A stretch of DNA of 64,000 nt from Mesorhizobium sp. WSM3862. GTDB taxonomy: Bacteria > Pseudomonadota > Alphaproteobacteria > Rhizobiales > Rhizobiaceae. Shown here piece by piece: positions 1 through 9,890 of this stretch (the first letter of the stretch is position 1; each line of letters begins with the position of its first letter). The stretch covers positions 186,001-250,000 of the forward strand of contig NZ_NSGE01000001.1 in the NCBI RefSeq assembly GCF_002294985.1, given 5' to 3'. Below the pieces are notes generated by a model. That model did no database searches and was not told the origin of the DNA. It saw only the letters and a program-made list of their open reading frames with translations. Both the position numbers and the translations under genes were made by a program.

Positions 1-805
1 TATAGCCATCGATATAAGGATCGCGAGAATTCTTACCTCGATACTTGTCGACAATGGCGCCGACGGTGACCTTATCCTTGCTGCCATTAAAGTATATTTT
101 TCGTAGCAGGAATCCCCAAGCGCCTACTCCGTACTCCGGGGCCTCATATATGGCAGTTTGATTTCCATGACGATCCGGCAACGTGCATCCCATATATCCG
201 TTCATGCTGTCTCTCTGCCAATTGGAAATGTTGATGGCACCCGGATTGTTGGTTCGGAGAGCTCTTCGAGTAAGCGTATTTGACGAGTCGTAGTCGACGT
301 CCGGTTGGCCGCTGAAGAAGTTGCCAAGGCCGGCCAGGCTTCTGAAGTCGAATTGAGTGCCTTGCGCATATTTCGCATCGTCACGAAAAGGCGGATCCAG
401 ACGGCGCATGATGTTCGTGTCCCAAAACGGCAACCCCAGCGCTTTGCCGGTCCGAATGCTCACGACACCGTCAGCGGTTATCCCATGCGCCGCCTGGAAG
501 GCCTTCGTGGCGCTCTCTGTTTGCGGGCCAAACAATCCATCAACATCGGAAGAGTAAAACCCTTTGTCCTCGAGCACGCATTGAAGGAGCGCGACCCTTC
601 GATCAGGAACCTGGCTTTTGGTCAATTGAAACACCGGATCCTGCGATCCGCCGGCCGCCCGCCGAACACCGGCAAAAGCGACGAGAAACGGCAGGGTTGA
701 GCTTGCGAGCACGTGCCTTCGTGTCACCGGAAAGGTGGAAGTCTCCGATACTTTCGCAAGAATTCCCGCTTGTCGTTTCTGACCAAGATATTCGAAGTCG
801 AACAT
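1..805 (-). CDS. Tat-signal protein with PG-binding domain and phage P5-like domain (3' end outside window)
   Basis: I translated this frame directly. It is open from an ATG at 805 to the window edge (268 codons, no stop), so the C-terminus is missing. GGAG lies 8 nt before the ATG. Near residue 29 there is a twin-arginine stretch (TRRHVLASSTLPFLVAFAGV) that looks like a Tat signal. Residues of about 65-115 fit a peptidoglycan-binding type 1 domain (DRRVALLQCVLEDKG, DGLFGPQTESATKAFQ). From about residue 175 the pattern LRTNNPGAIN...YEAPEYGVGAWGFLLRK...DKYRG resembles the so-called structural protein P5 domain of phages and cell-wall enzymes, with its NNPGN and FxxPExG signatures. Inference: an exported cell-wall-active or phage-derived protein. 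The domain naming comes from memory of family motifs, and the function is not established. Confidence 0.7.
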   Translation of the reverse strand, partial: MFDFEYLGQKRQAGILAKVSETSTFPVTRRHVLASSTLPFLVAFAGVRRAAGGSQDPVFQLTKSQVPDRRVALLQCVLEDKGFYSSDVDGLFGPQTESATKAFQAAHGITADGVVSIRTGKALGLPFWDTNIMRRLDPPFRDDAKYAQGTQFDFRSLAGLGNFFSGQPDVDYDSSNTLTRRALRTNNPGAINISNWQRDSMNGYMGCTLPDRHGNQTAIYEAPEYGVGAWGFLLRKIYFNGSKDKVTVGAIVDKYRGKNSRDPYIDGY

Positions 806-1148
806 CGCCATTCTCCAAGCCGCCGAGCACCATTTGCTGGCACTAACGCCGTGCTTAGCTAGGCGAGTTCTGCCAAAGCGCTCCACGCCCAGCGATACAC
901 CTTGGCTCCGGACCTCATCTTATCGTATCTTTGCCTCGGAACGTAGCTTATGCGGAGGGCGCAAGTTGGAGAGGCGAGTTCCCGTCCGGGTTGAGAATGT
1001 TTGTTTAGACGAACTTGCGCTCGCCAACCAACGCCGGCGCTGTGCGCTTCCCCGCCAAGAGCTCCAAAACGCCCTGCGCCCGACTTTTCGATCCTTAACT
1101 GCTCACCATGATGTTCGTCCGACCTTTTTCTAAATGTGGAGAATGGCA
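806..1148. other. Intergenic region between divergent genes, no gene seen
   Basis: This 343-nt stretch separates the minus-strand P5-like gene from the plus-strand serine hydrolase and must carry both promoters. I see no convincing coding sequence, tRNA or strong hairpin in it. It is less GC-rich towards 1080-1135. A short open frame crosses it on the minus strand, but it has no recognisable motif. Confidence 0.5.
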
Positions 1149-2402
1149 ATGGAAGAGAATGGGTTTCGTCTGATCGTCCGCTGCATCGGTTCCGTCGCCC
1201 TGTTTGCTTTTTCCTCCCAAAACGCATTCGCAACCGATAGCGCGCGATGCGTTGCGAACATCGAAAAAGTGATTGCCGATGGGTCGGTTCCGGCGAAGGC
1301 AACGCCGCTGCCCTCGGAGCTCAGCGCGAAGCTTGACGCTGCGGTTCGATCCGCGCTGCCCAAGACGGCGGCACCAGGTGTCATCGTCGGCGTGGTGACA
1401 CCTTCCGGAACATGGAAGGCGGCGTATGGCAAGGCCGACCCTTCCGCCGGCACACCCATGGCTGTGGGGATGCACACGCGCATAGGTTCAGTTACCAAGA
1501 CATTCACCGGCACAGCGATCATGCAGTTGGCCGAAGCTGGGAAGCTGTCGCTTGACGACAAGATCCAGAAATACGTGCCCGGCATCCCCAATGGCGATCG
1601 GATCACGCTCCGCCAGCTCGCCGATATGACCAGCGGCATTGCGAGCTATACCCAAAGTGCAAAATTCCAAGATGTCTTGTTCTCCAAGCCTCAAACGATC
1701 TTCACGCCCAAGGAGCTGGTAGCCATCGGCGTGGCAGAATCGCCTCTCTTCGAGCCCGGAGCCTCGTTCAACTATTCGAACACCAACACGATCCTGCTCG
1801 GCATGGTCATGGAGCAGGTTACTGGAAAGACCATCGGCGAGGTTTTCAAGGAGCAGATCTTTGATCCGCTGAAGCTCAAGAATACGTCCTGGCCGGGCGA
1901 CTCGGTGGATTTGCCGGTGCCCTATGCTCAGGGCTTTACCCTGCAGGGGGATTTTGCCAAGCCGGATGCACCAAGCAACGCGACGAACTGGAACCCATCC
2001 TGGGGATGGACTGCAGGGGAACTGATTTCCAATATCGACGATTTGCTGGTTTATGCTCGGGCACTGGGCACCGGGAACGGCTTGCTGGGGGCAGCTGCGC
2101 AGAAGGAGCGGCTGACCTTCCCGGGCGCGGCCGGCTACGGGATCGGCGTCGGTTGCATCGGCGGCTGGGTGGGCCATACGGGCGAACTGCCAGGCTACAA
2201 CACGACCTTGTTTTACAAGGCAGGTGCGGACATAGCCGCCGTGGTCCAGACCAACAGCGACATTGCTTCCGGCGATTGCAAGGCGGAGCCGACGCTGACC
2301 GACGATCCACGCGACACGGTCTGCTCTTCGCCTGCAACGCGTGTATTTGTTGCGGTTTCAGAGGCTCTTGGCCAGCCGTATACGCCGCCCAACCCCCACT
2401 GA
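1149..2402 (+). CDS. Exported serine hydrolase, class C beta-lactamase / D-Ala-D-Ala carboxypeptidase family
   Basis: This 417-residue protein belongs to the serine beta-lactamase-like (Pfam Beta-lactamase) family. Start 1149 is preferred to in-frame ATGs at 1134 and 1143 because GGAGA (1138-1142) then sits 6 nt upstream. The N-terminus (FRLIVRCIGSVALFAF...NAFA) is a Sec signal peptide, so the enzyme is periplasmic. The three class C motifs are present: SxxK as SVTK (Ser114, Lys117), YxN as YSN (about residue 209) and HTG (about residue 343). Members hydrolyse D-Ala-D-Ala peptides, esters or beta-lactams, and the substrate cannot be read from sequence. There is no adjacent AmpR-type regulator. 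It stands alone between divergent and convergent neighbours. Confidence 0.88.
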   Translation: MEENGFRLIVRCIGSVALFAFSSQNAFATDSARCVANIEKVIADGSVPAKATPLPSELSAKLDAAVRSALPKTAAPGVIVGVVTPSGTWKAAYGKADPSAGTPMAVGMHTRIGSVTKTFTGTAIMQLAEAGKLSLDDKIQKYVPGIPNGDRITLRQLADMTSGIASYTQSAKFQDVLFSKPQTIFTPKELVAIGVAESPLFEPGASFNYSNTNTILLGMVMEQVTGKTIGEVFKEQIFDPLKLKNTSWPGDSVDLPVPYAQGFTLQGDFAKPDAPSNATNWNPSWGWTAGELISNIDDLLVYARALGTGNGLLGAAAQKERLTFPGAAGYGIGVGCIGGWVGHTGELPGYNTTLFYKAGADIAAVVQTNSDIASGDCKAEPTLTDDPRDTVCSSPATRVFVAVSEALGQPYTPPNPH

Positions 2403-2445
2403 ATGCCGGATGAGAGCCGAGACGGCTCGACAATTTTGCGGCGGC

Positions 2446-4266
2446 TCACCCGTTGTGAGCCGCTCCATCTCCTGAAGCACGGTGGAAGTCTGTTTCGGCT
2501 TTCCCGGCATCGCTATAATATGAACCGATGAGTTGGAACAGGAATCGCGTGCCGGTATCGGCCAGCTCTTGGCTGTCTTGGAACGGTATTGCGACTATCG
2601 CCCTTGCATTGAGGTGTTGTCCGAAAGAAGCTGCCACCCCTACCCCGGCCGAGCCCAGTTCTGCCTCGGTGTAATCCACGCCCGTGTCGTGGTTCCAGAT
2701 CGCGCCATAGTCGACGAAGGCAAACACGTTCATATTCGAGAAGGGTGAAGATTCCGGGAGTTGGATGTTTCGCCCCAGTTCCAGCGCGGAGGCTATCCCG
2801 CTGTCGCCGGACGCCGCCGAGCCGTCGAAGGCCAGGCCATAGGGATCGCCGCCGAGCACGAGTTGCGCCGCCGATGGAAGCGCCGTGGGCGCATACTGGG
2901 CAGCGACGCGAAGACGAATGGTGGTGAGCGAGACGATCTCCTTGCGCAGGTCGAGATCGGCGCGGAAAAACCGATAGTCGTCGGGAACGCCTTCACGCGG
3001 CGCATGGGGGTTGCTGCTGTCGCTCGCGCCAAGGGCGTCGAGACCTTGGCCGAAAGTGCCGGTCAACGAAATGGCGCCCTTGTCCAGCTCGCCGATATAG
3101 TTCAGGGACGTTGCCAGCCATCGCAGGTCTTCGTCCGTCGCCCTTTGCCCGCTAGCGTCCAGCGAGTTGTCTTTGAAGTTCAGCTCAATCCGGCCAAAAA
3201 GACTATGACCGATTGTCCGCAGGAAGGGGTAGTTGGCATAGACTATCCCGAAGGTCGACTGAACATCGAGTTCGAGAGGCCCGAGATCGCCGCCGGGTTC
3301 GGAAGATACATGGCCGAGGCTGTAGCCCACGTGCAATCCGTCATACCATACCGGAACATCCTGCGAGCCGAGGACGAATTTGAGCTCGTCCGGGCTGGCG
3401 GGAATGGTGACCCCCACGATTTTCGTCGCCTCAAACAGCCTCAGCGCATCGTTTAAGGTACCGGTGCCGGTCAGCTGGTACGGACCGACCGCGTCGCTGC
3501 CAAAATTATCGAATATCCCTGTTGCGCTGGCACGGTTGAAGCTGATGTCCAACTTCAGATCCCCGCCCGCCGAGGGCGTTTCGGGACGCGTGAAGACGCC
3601 TTCAATCGTCAGGCCGGCAAGGTCGCTCATCAACAGCAGTACGCGCTCGGCTTCCTTGATGCGGATCGGACGCATGGCGACGATGCGATCGATATAGGGC
3701 CGCAGACGTTCCTCGACGTTGGGCACGGCACTCTTGATGGTGACCTTTCGCACGTAGGATTCATACAGAATGATGACCACGTTACCGGAAGAGACGTCCT
3801 GCTTGGGCACGACCGCCCACGAGAAATATCCTTCCCGCTGGTAGATGGCGTCGATCCTCTCCGCGATCGCGTAGACTTCTGCGAGGCTGATCCTTTTGTT
3901 CAGATCCCCGGCCCAGGCAGCTCGAAGTGTTTCATTTGGGACCGTGACGGCGCCTCGAACGGTTACCGATCGCAATATGAACTTTATTTTTCGAGCCGCG
4001 GCGGGCGGGGTTTCCTTGCGGGCATCGGAAACCGAAAGATCGATCGTGCCGGGCTTTCGCGGGGCCGAGTAGCGCCGGATGATTTCGTTCTGATCTGACA
4101 CCACCGAACCAATTTGATCGGAGATCGTCTGAGCCTGCGTTGGCCCGACGGTCAGGGCCCAGGCAGCAAGAATCGCAAGAATAACGATCGTCGGCTGCAC
4201 GAGCGCGAGCAGCTCAGGCAATGCTTTGCGGCTAGGCACTTGTAAGCCTGGCTGAGACTTGCTCAC
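2446..4266 (-). CDS. ShlB/FhaC/HecB family two-partner secretion transporter (TpsB)
   Basis: This is an outer-membrane TpsB/Omp85-type transporter of about 606 residues. It has an N-terminal hydrophobic export signal (TIVILAILAAWALTVGPTQAQ), then POTRA-like domains starting near KFILRSVTVRGAVTVPNETL and containing IDAIYQREGYFSWAVVPKQD. A C-terminal beta-barrel follows, with the family pattern LVLGGDPYGLAFDG where LGG..GRGY is usual. TpsB proteins export one large beta-helical TpsA protein. No TpsA lies beside it in the window. The start is uncertain: the frame runs upstream into the DUF1697 gene, so I use GTG 4266; GTG 4200, directly before the signal peptide, is an alternative. The protein does not end at an aromatic barrel strand but runs on in a short hydrophilic tail. 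Confidence 0.8.
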   Translation of the reverse strand: MSKSQPGLQVPSRKALPELLALVQPTIVILAILAAWALTVGPTQAQTISDQIGSVVSDQNEIIRRYSAPRKPGTIDLSVSDARKETPPAAARKIKFILRSVTVRGAVTVPNETLRAAWAGDLNKRISLAEVYAIAERIDAIYQREGYFSWAVVPKQDVSSGNVVIILYESYVRKVTIKSAVPNVEERLRPYIDRIVAMRPIRIKEAERVLLLMSDLAGLTIEGVFTRPETPSAGGDLKLDISFNRASATGIFDNFGSDAVGPYQLTGTGTLNDALRLFEATKIVGVTIPASPDELKFVLGSQDVPVWYDGLHVGYSLGHVSSEPGGDLGPLELDVQSTFGIVYANYPFLRTIGHSLFGRIELNFKDNSLDASGQRATDEDLRWLATSLNYIGELDKGAISLTGTFGQGLDALGASDSSNPHAPREGVPDDYRFFRADLDLRKEIVSLTTIRLRVAAQYAPTALPSAAQLVLGGDPYGLAFDGSAASGDSGIASALELGRNIQLPESSPFSNMNVFAFVDYGAIWNHDTGVDYTEAELGSAGVGVAASFGQHLNARAIVAIPFQDSQELADTGTRFLFQLIGSYYSDAGKAETDFHRASGDGAAHNG

Positions 4267-4504
4267 AAACTCACGATGCCCCCTGACATGTAGACTTGAG
4301 CAAACCTTATCAAATCTCCCGTTTTGCGCCAGCTTCTCGAAAGGAGAATCATCTCCAGATTGCGTGAAGGTGTTTCTCAGCGGCCTTTCATCGGAACGGT
4401 CGCCTGCCTCAGATTTCGGTGAACGATCGAGGAATCGGATTCGCCCTGCTCCGGCGCGGAGGGTTGGGACTTGAGTAGTCGGGGCGGCGAAAGCCACCCT
4501 TATT

Positions 4505-5041
4505 TCAACCGACCATCTCGGACAGTCTGCGCACCGTGTTCCAGTTGCGCGATGTGCCGATCCCCATGCGCTTGTGGTTTGCTGCGGCGAGCAGCCGCGA
4601 GCTTGGCCGCTCGCGCGAAAAGACGACCCAAATATCGCCGTCGACCGACAGCACCTTCTCGTCCGCGGCGGCATAGGCTGTAAGAGCCGCTGCGGCTTCT
4701 TCAGGCGCCGGCCGGCGCATCACCCGCACCGCGACCTGATCGCCGGCTTTTGCCGATTCGTCCGGGAACGGATTGGCGGCAGCAAGCTTCAGCCAGTCTT
4801 CTGAGCCGCGCACGATGATATCGACATGGCGGCCGAAAGTCTCTTCGAAGGCCTTTTCCAGCCGCCGTTCGAGACCGGAAACGCTGGCCGTCCGCGCCTC
4901 GAAGACCAGATTACCCGTGGCGACCAGCGTGCGGACGTTTTTCAGCCCGATGGCTTCGGCCATCGCCTTGAGCTCGGACATGACAACGCGCCGCCCCTCG
5001 CCCAGGATGATGCTGTAGAGCAGCGCGACGTAAGTTCGCAT
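4505..5041 (-). CDS. DUF1697 domain-containing protein
   Basis: This 178-residue protein matches DUF1697 from its start: MRTYVALLYSIILGEGRR, MSELKAMAEAIGLKNVRTLV and ATGNLVFEA correspond to the family's conserved ALLRGINVGG, M..LR..LE.LG and SGNV.F blocks. The function of the family is unknown. The gene begins 17 nt after the pyrG stop on the same strand and is probably co-transcribed with it. No signal peptide or membrane segment is seen. It marks the boundary between the housekeeping region and the accessory genes to the left. Confidence 0.85.
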   Translation of the reverse strand: MRTYVALLYSIILGEGRRVVMSELKAMAEAIGLKNVRTLVATGNLVFEARTASVSGLERRLEKAFEETFGRHVDIIVRGSEDWLKLAAANPFPDESAKAGDQVAVRVMRRPAPEEAAAALTAYAAADEKVLSVDGDIWVVFSRERPSSRLLAAANHKRMGIGTSRNWNTVRRLSEMVG

Positions 5042-5058
5042 GGTCGCCGGCCGATCGT

Positions 5059-6699
<1,641 letters not shown>

Positions 6700-6791
6700 T
6701 TAACGCGGCCTGATTGATTCCGCCAGAGAAAAAACCGCCGCGAAGGCTTTTTCCCAAATGGCGCTCGTGTCCGGATGGGCATTTCTCTGAA

Positions 6792-6893
6792 GCATGCCGC
6801 CCAAAACTGTGCAGTGGTTTGGGAGAACGGCAGGCATCAGAACAGAAACTCGAAAGCGCGGCACCTGCGTCTTTCAACGCGACGCGCTTTGAT
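6792..6893. repeat. Degenerate palindromic intergenic repeat (Mesorhizobium-type), copy 1
   Basis: The piece 6792-6836 has outer arms GCATGCCG and CGGCAGGC and inner arms CCCAAAAC and GGTTTGGG, matching the architecture of the repeat at 36740-36788. The piece 6853-6893 (GAAAGCGCGGCACCTG... ending GACGCGCTTTGATC) resembles the second module of the copy at 44350-44397. Both sit in the gap between pyrG and the L,D-transpeptidase gene. It is a degraded member of a dispersed family. Confidence 0.6.
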
Positions 6894-6900
6894 CAAAGAA

Positions 6901-6925
6901 AAAGGGCCGGTGGTGCCGGCCCTTT
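6901..6925 (-). terminator. Rho-independent terminator of the L,D-transpeptidase gene
   Basis: There is a perfect 10-bp stem (AAAGGGCCGG with CCGGCCCTTT) around a 5-nt loop, followed on the minus strand by TTTTTCTTT. It lies 20 nt after the stop of the minus-strand gene ending at 6946, exactly where an intrinsic terminator is expected. Confidence 0.85.
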
Positions 6926-6945
6926 CGGCAGTTTGCTTCAACGCG

Positions 6946-8070
6946 TTAGATAATAACGACCTTGGTGCCGATCTTGACGCGGCTGTAGAGATCCATGACG
7001 TGCTCGTTGATCATGCGGAAGCAGCCGTTGGAAGCGCTGGTTCCGATCGACTGCGGTGCAATGGTGCCGTGGATGCGCAGATGCGTGTCCTTCTTGCCGT
7101 CATAGAGGTAGATGGCGCGCGCGCCGAGCGGGTTTTCGCCGCCGCCGGGCATGCCGTCCTTGTACTGGCCATAGTGCTTCGGCTCGCGCTTCTGCATGTC
7201 GAGCGTCGGGATCCAGCGCGGCCATTCCTGCTTGTCGCCGACGGCCACCGTCCCCTTGAACTGAAGGCCTTCACGGCCGACTGCGATGGCGTAGCGGCGC
7301 GCGGTGGAAAACGATTCGACGAGGTAGAGACGGCGAGCAGTCGTGTCGATGACGATCGTCCCGGGCTCATAGCCGGTGAAGGCAACGTCCTGCGGCACGA
7401 ACTCCGGCTTCACCTTGAACGGCCTCTTGGCATCCTTCTTGGCGAGCGCCGAATCAAGCGCGCGGGTCTCCGGCAGATAGTTGATTGAGGTCACCGAGGA
7501 CCCCCCGAACAGGCCGGCGAACAGCCCGCCGCTGCTCGCCCGCTTCTGGCCGGGCTGTTCGCTGCGCAACTCACCGTTGTTGCCGGTGGCCGTGATGTTC
7601 ATCGCGTCGGCCGGGATGGGCTCCTCGGCCTGGAGCGAGGCGATCGGCGCCACGGGCATGATCGGTTCGATGATCTTGACGGTCTTCTTCCCGGGCTTCG
7701 CATCGGCCACTTCGGCCGGCGCGGCCGAACCCTTCTTGGAGAGCCATTCCTGACGCGCCGCATCCGCCTTGGCCTTGGCCGCCTCGCGCATCGCCAGCTT
7801 GCGGGCTTCGAGCGCCTTCTGCTTGGCCGCTTCCTTGTCGGCAGCGATCTTGGCCTCGAGCTTTTCGATCTGCGCGAGGTCGTCCGGAGTCGGGTTTTTC
7901 TTCTTCTTGAGAAGCCTCAGCTGCGATGCGTCGCTCTTGGCGGCGACGGGGATTGCGTCGGTCTTCTCTACCGACGGCGAAGCGGCCAGATTTGCCGGTG
8001 AGGCAAAGGCCGCGGATCCCATGCCGAATACGGCACAGAATCCCAAAAGGATGAAGCTGCGAAGCTGCAT
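6946..8070 (-). CDS. L,D-transpeptidase (YkuD domain), exported
   Basis: This 374-residue protein starts at ATG 8070, giving a clear signal peptide (MQLRSFILLGFCAVFGMGSAAFA). An open frame extends further upstream but is lower quality. A lysine/alanine-rich, probably coiled-coil segment (residues about 45-110; LLKKKKNPTPDDLAQIEKLE) precedes a low-complexity linker. The YkuD catalytic domain is at the C-terminus: PGGGENPLGARAIYLYD, the histidine motif RIHGT and the nucleophile motif SNGCFRM (Cys near 350). Family members form 3-3 peptidoglycan crosslinks or attach proteins to peptidoglycan in the periplasm. Its own terminator lies just downstream. The coiled-coil N-terminal part may be a wall or membrane spacer. 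Confidence 0.92.
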   Translation of the reverse strand: MQLRSFILLGFCAVFGMGSAAFASPANLAASPSVEKTDAIPVAAKSDASQLRLLKKKKNPTPDDLAQIEKLEAKIAADKEAAKQKALEARKLAMREAAKAKADAARQEWLSKKGSAAPAEVADAKPGKKTVKIIEPIMPVAPIASLQAEEPIPADAMNITATGNNGELRSEQPGQKRASSGGLFAGLFGGSSVTSINYLPETRALDSALAKKDAKRPFKVKPEFVPQDVAFTGYEPGTIVIDTTARRLYLVESFSTARRYAIAVGREGLQFKGTVAVGDKQEWPRWIPTLDMQKREPKHYGQYKDGMPGGGENPLGARAIYLYDGKKDTHLRIHGTIAPQSIGTSASNGCFRMINEHVMDLYSRVKIGTKVVII

Positions 8071-8282
8071 GGCGAAGATCCGATTTTCTATGCTAGTTGC
8101 CCAACGGCGTCGCCCGGCGCCCCCCAAGGACGCCGAAAGTGCCGCGCGCAATCTATAATCGATTAGCCAGCGCACTCTCAAGCTGAGCGACGTGTTACAT
8201 TTGGTTGAATCTTCGTGATCGAGCGGCATTTGCCGCGACTGTGTTCAAAGAACAACAGATCGCGGCGGCAATGCTTGTCCGG

Positions 8283-8807
8283 CTACTGGTTCGGAACCTG
8301 CGGGGTGACCGGCAATGTAACGCCGTTCGCGGCCGGCGGCGTGGTCGGATTCGCGGGCGCCGGTGTTGCGGGAGCAGTGGCCGGAGCCGTGGTGGTGCCG
8401 CCATTCGACAGCGGCGTGGTGGTCGTCGCGCCGCCCGACGGGGCGGGCGGCGCGGTGCCGGTAGCCGGCGCCGCCGGCTGCGAGCTGCCCACCGGACCGG
8501 TGGCGCCCGGCAATTGGTTGAGCACGCCCTTGCCGGCATTGCCCGAGGTCGAAGCCGGTGCCCTGTCGAGGATGTCGATCGGCTTCTCGCCGTAGCGGGC
8601 AAGGATGGAGAGCGCGAGCGAAGTCACGAAGAAAGCCGCGGCCAGGATCGCAGTCGCGCGGGTAAGCGCGTTGGCTGCGCCCCGCGCCGTCATGAAACCG
8701 GAACCGCCGCCAATGCCGAGTCCGCCGCCTTCGGAGCGCTGCAGCAGCACCACCCCGACAAGGGCGAGCACGACCATAAGATGAACGACGATCAGTACCG
8801 TTTCCAT
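8283..8807 (-). CDS. secG: Preprotein translocase subunit SecG
   Basis: SecG is the small non-essential subunit of the SecYEG channel in the inner membrane. The first membrane helix is METVLIVVHLMVVLALVGVVLL, followed by the diagnostic QRSEGGGLGIGGGSGF cytoplasmic loop and a second helix near residues 52-70 (TRATAILAAAFFVTSLALSIL). At 174 residues it is longer than E. coli SecG because residues from about 75 onwards form a Pro/Ala/Thr-rich tail, common in alphaproteobacterial SecG. Its position between tpiA and pyrG is the conserved one. Confidence 0.95.
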   Translation of the reverse strand: METVLIVVHLMVVLALVGVVLLQRSEGGGLGIGGGSGFMTARGAANALTRATAILAAAFFVTSLALSILARYGEKPIDILDRAPASTSGNAGKGVLNQLPGATGPVGSSQPAAPATGTAPPAPSGGATTTTPLSNGGTTTAPATAPATPAPANPTTPPAANGVTLPVTPQVPNQ

Positions 8808-8978
8808 AATTTATCCTGGCGAGGCCTAGCGCGGCCGCGCATACGACCGGTGATTTGGAGGCGGCTCCTTACAATGCTTTGGCGGCATTTCCAAGCCCGT
8901 GGCCGGGAATATGGGGAGCAATCAGGCCATTGCAACGATTTGGGCCGCGCCCCTGCCGCCGCGGGCCACCGCCTGCGG

Positions 8979-9746
8979 CTATGACATGTGCATGTAGGCT
9001 TCGGCAATGGCGAGGAAGTCGGCCGCCTTCAGGCTTGCGCCGCCGACCAGCGCACCATCGACATTCTCGACGCCAAGCAGCTCCACCGCATTGGACGGCT
9101 TCACCGAACCGCCATAGAGAATGCGCATCCTGGCCCCGGCATCGCCGAGCAGCGCCGTCAGCTTGCCACGGATATGGGCATGCGCCTCGGCGACGTCGGC
9201 GGCGGTCGGCGTCAGGCCGGTGCCGATGGCCCAGACGGGCTCGTATGCGATGATGGTGTTGGCGGCGGTGGCGCTCGCCGGCACCGAACCGTCGAGCTGG
9301 CGCGACAGGACATCGAGCGTCGCGCCGGCTTCACGCTCGGCGCGCGTCTCGCCGATGCAGATGATGGCCACCAGCCCTGCCCGCCAGGCGGCCGAAGCCT
9401 TAGCGTTGACGATCGCATCATCGTCGCCGCATTGCTCGCGCCGCTCGGAGTGGCCGACGATGACATGGCTTGCGCCGGCATCCTTCAGCATCTCGGCCGA
9501 AATCTCACCCGTATAGGCGCCGCTCTCCTTGGGGTGGCAATCCTCGCCGCCGGCGCGAACCGGTGTGCGCGAAAGGATCTCTGCGGCCTGGTGAAGCAAG
9601 GTGGCCGGAACGCAGACCAGGGCTTCCGTCTCCGCATCGAGGCCGCTCATGAAGCCGTTGCCGATCATCCTCAACTCGTTGAGCGAGGCGCTGGTGCCGT
9701 TCATTTTCCAGTTGCCGGCAACGAGCGGACGGATTCCAGGGGTCAT
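8979..9746 (-). CDS. tpiA: Triosephosphate isomerase
   Basis: TIM-barrel enzyme of 255 residues that interconverts dihydroxyacetone phosphate and glyceraldehyde 3-phosphate. Visible active-site elements are the substrate lysine in GNWKMNG (Lys14), the histidine in IVGHSERR (about residue 98), the catalytic glutamate in [11 protein letters not shown] and the phosphate-binding LYGGSVKP and [12 protein letters not shown] 9746 gives the family-typical N-terminus; an in-frame ATG at 9770 would add eight residues. It is divergent from the PpiD-like gene, and the two share a promoter region of about 144 nt. Confidence 0.96.
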   Translation of the reverse strand: MTPGIRPLVAGNWKMNGTSASLNELRMIGNGFMSGLDAETEALVCVPATLLHQAAEILSRTPVRAGGEDCHPKESGAYTGEISAEMLKDAGASHVIVGHSERREQCGDDDAIVNAKASAAWRAGLVAIICIGETRAEREAGATLDVLSRQLDGSVPASATAANTIIAYEPVWAIGTGLTPTAADVAEAHAHIRGKLTALLGDAGARMRILYGGSVKPSNAVELLGVENVDGALVGGASLKAADFLAIAEAYMHMS

Positions 9747-9890
9747 GGCGTCGAGTTCTCCAGGCAACATAAGGCAGCGCCCTCAGTACCAAAATCGGGC
9801 CACAAAGCAATCGACAGTGGGCCGGAAGGACGCTATTGCGCTTGTTTCAGAGTCGGCGCATGCGAAAATGCGCAAAGATCGGAAGTGGGC

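Noticed and set aside
8988..9890. Upstream extension of the PpiD-like frame to a 931-residue protein
   Set aside because: The extension is antisense to tpiA. ATG 9891 has a ribosome-binding site and starts the expected membrane anchor.
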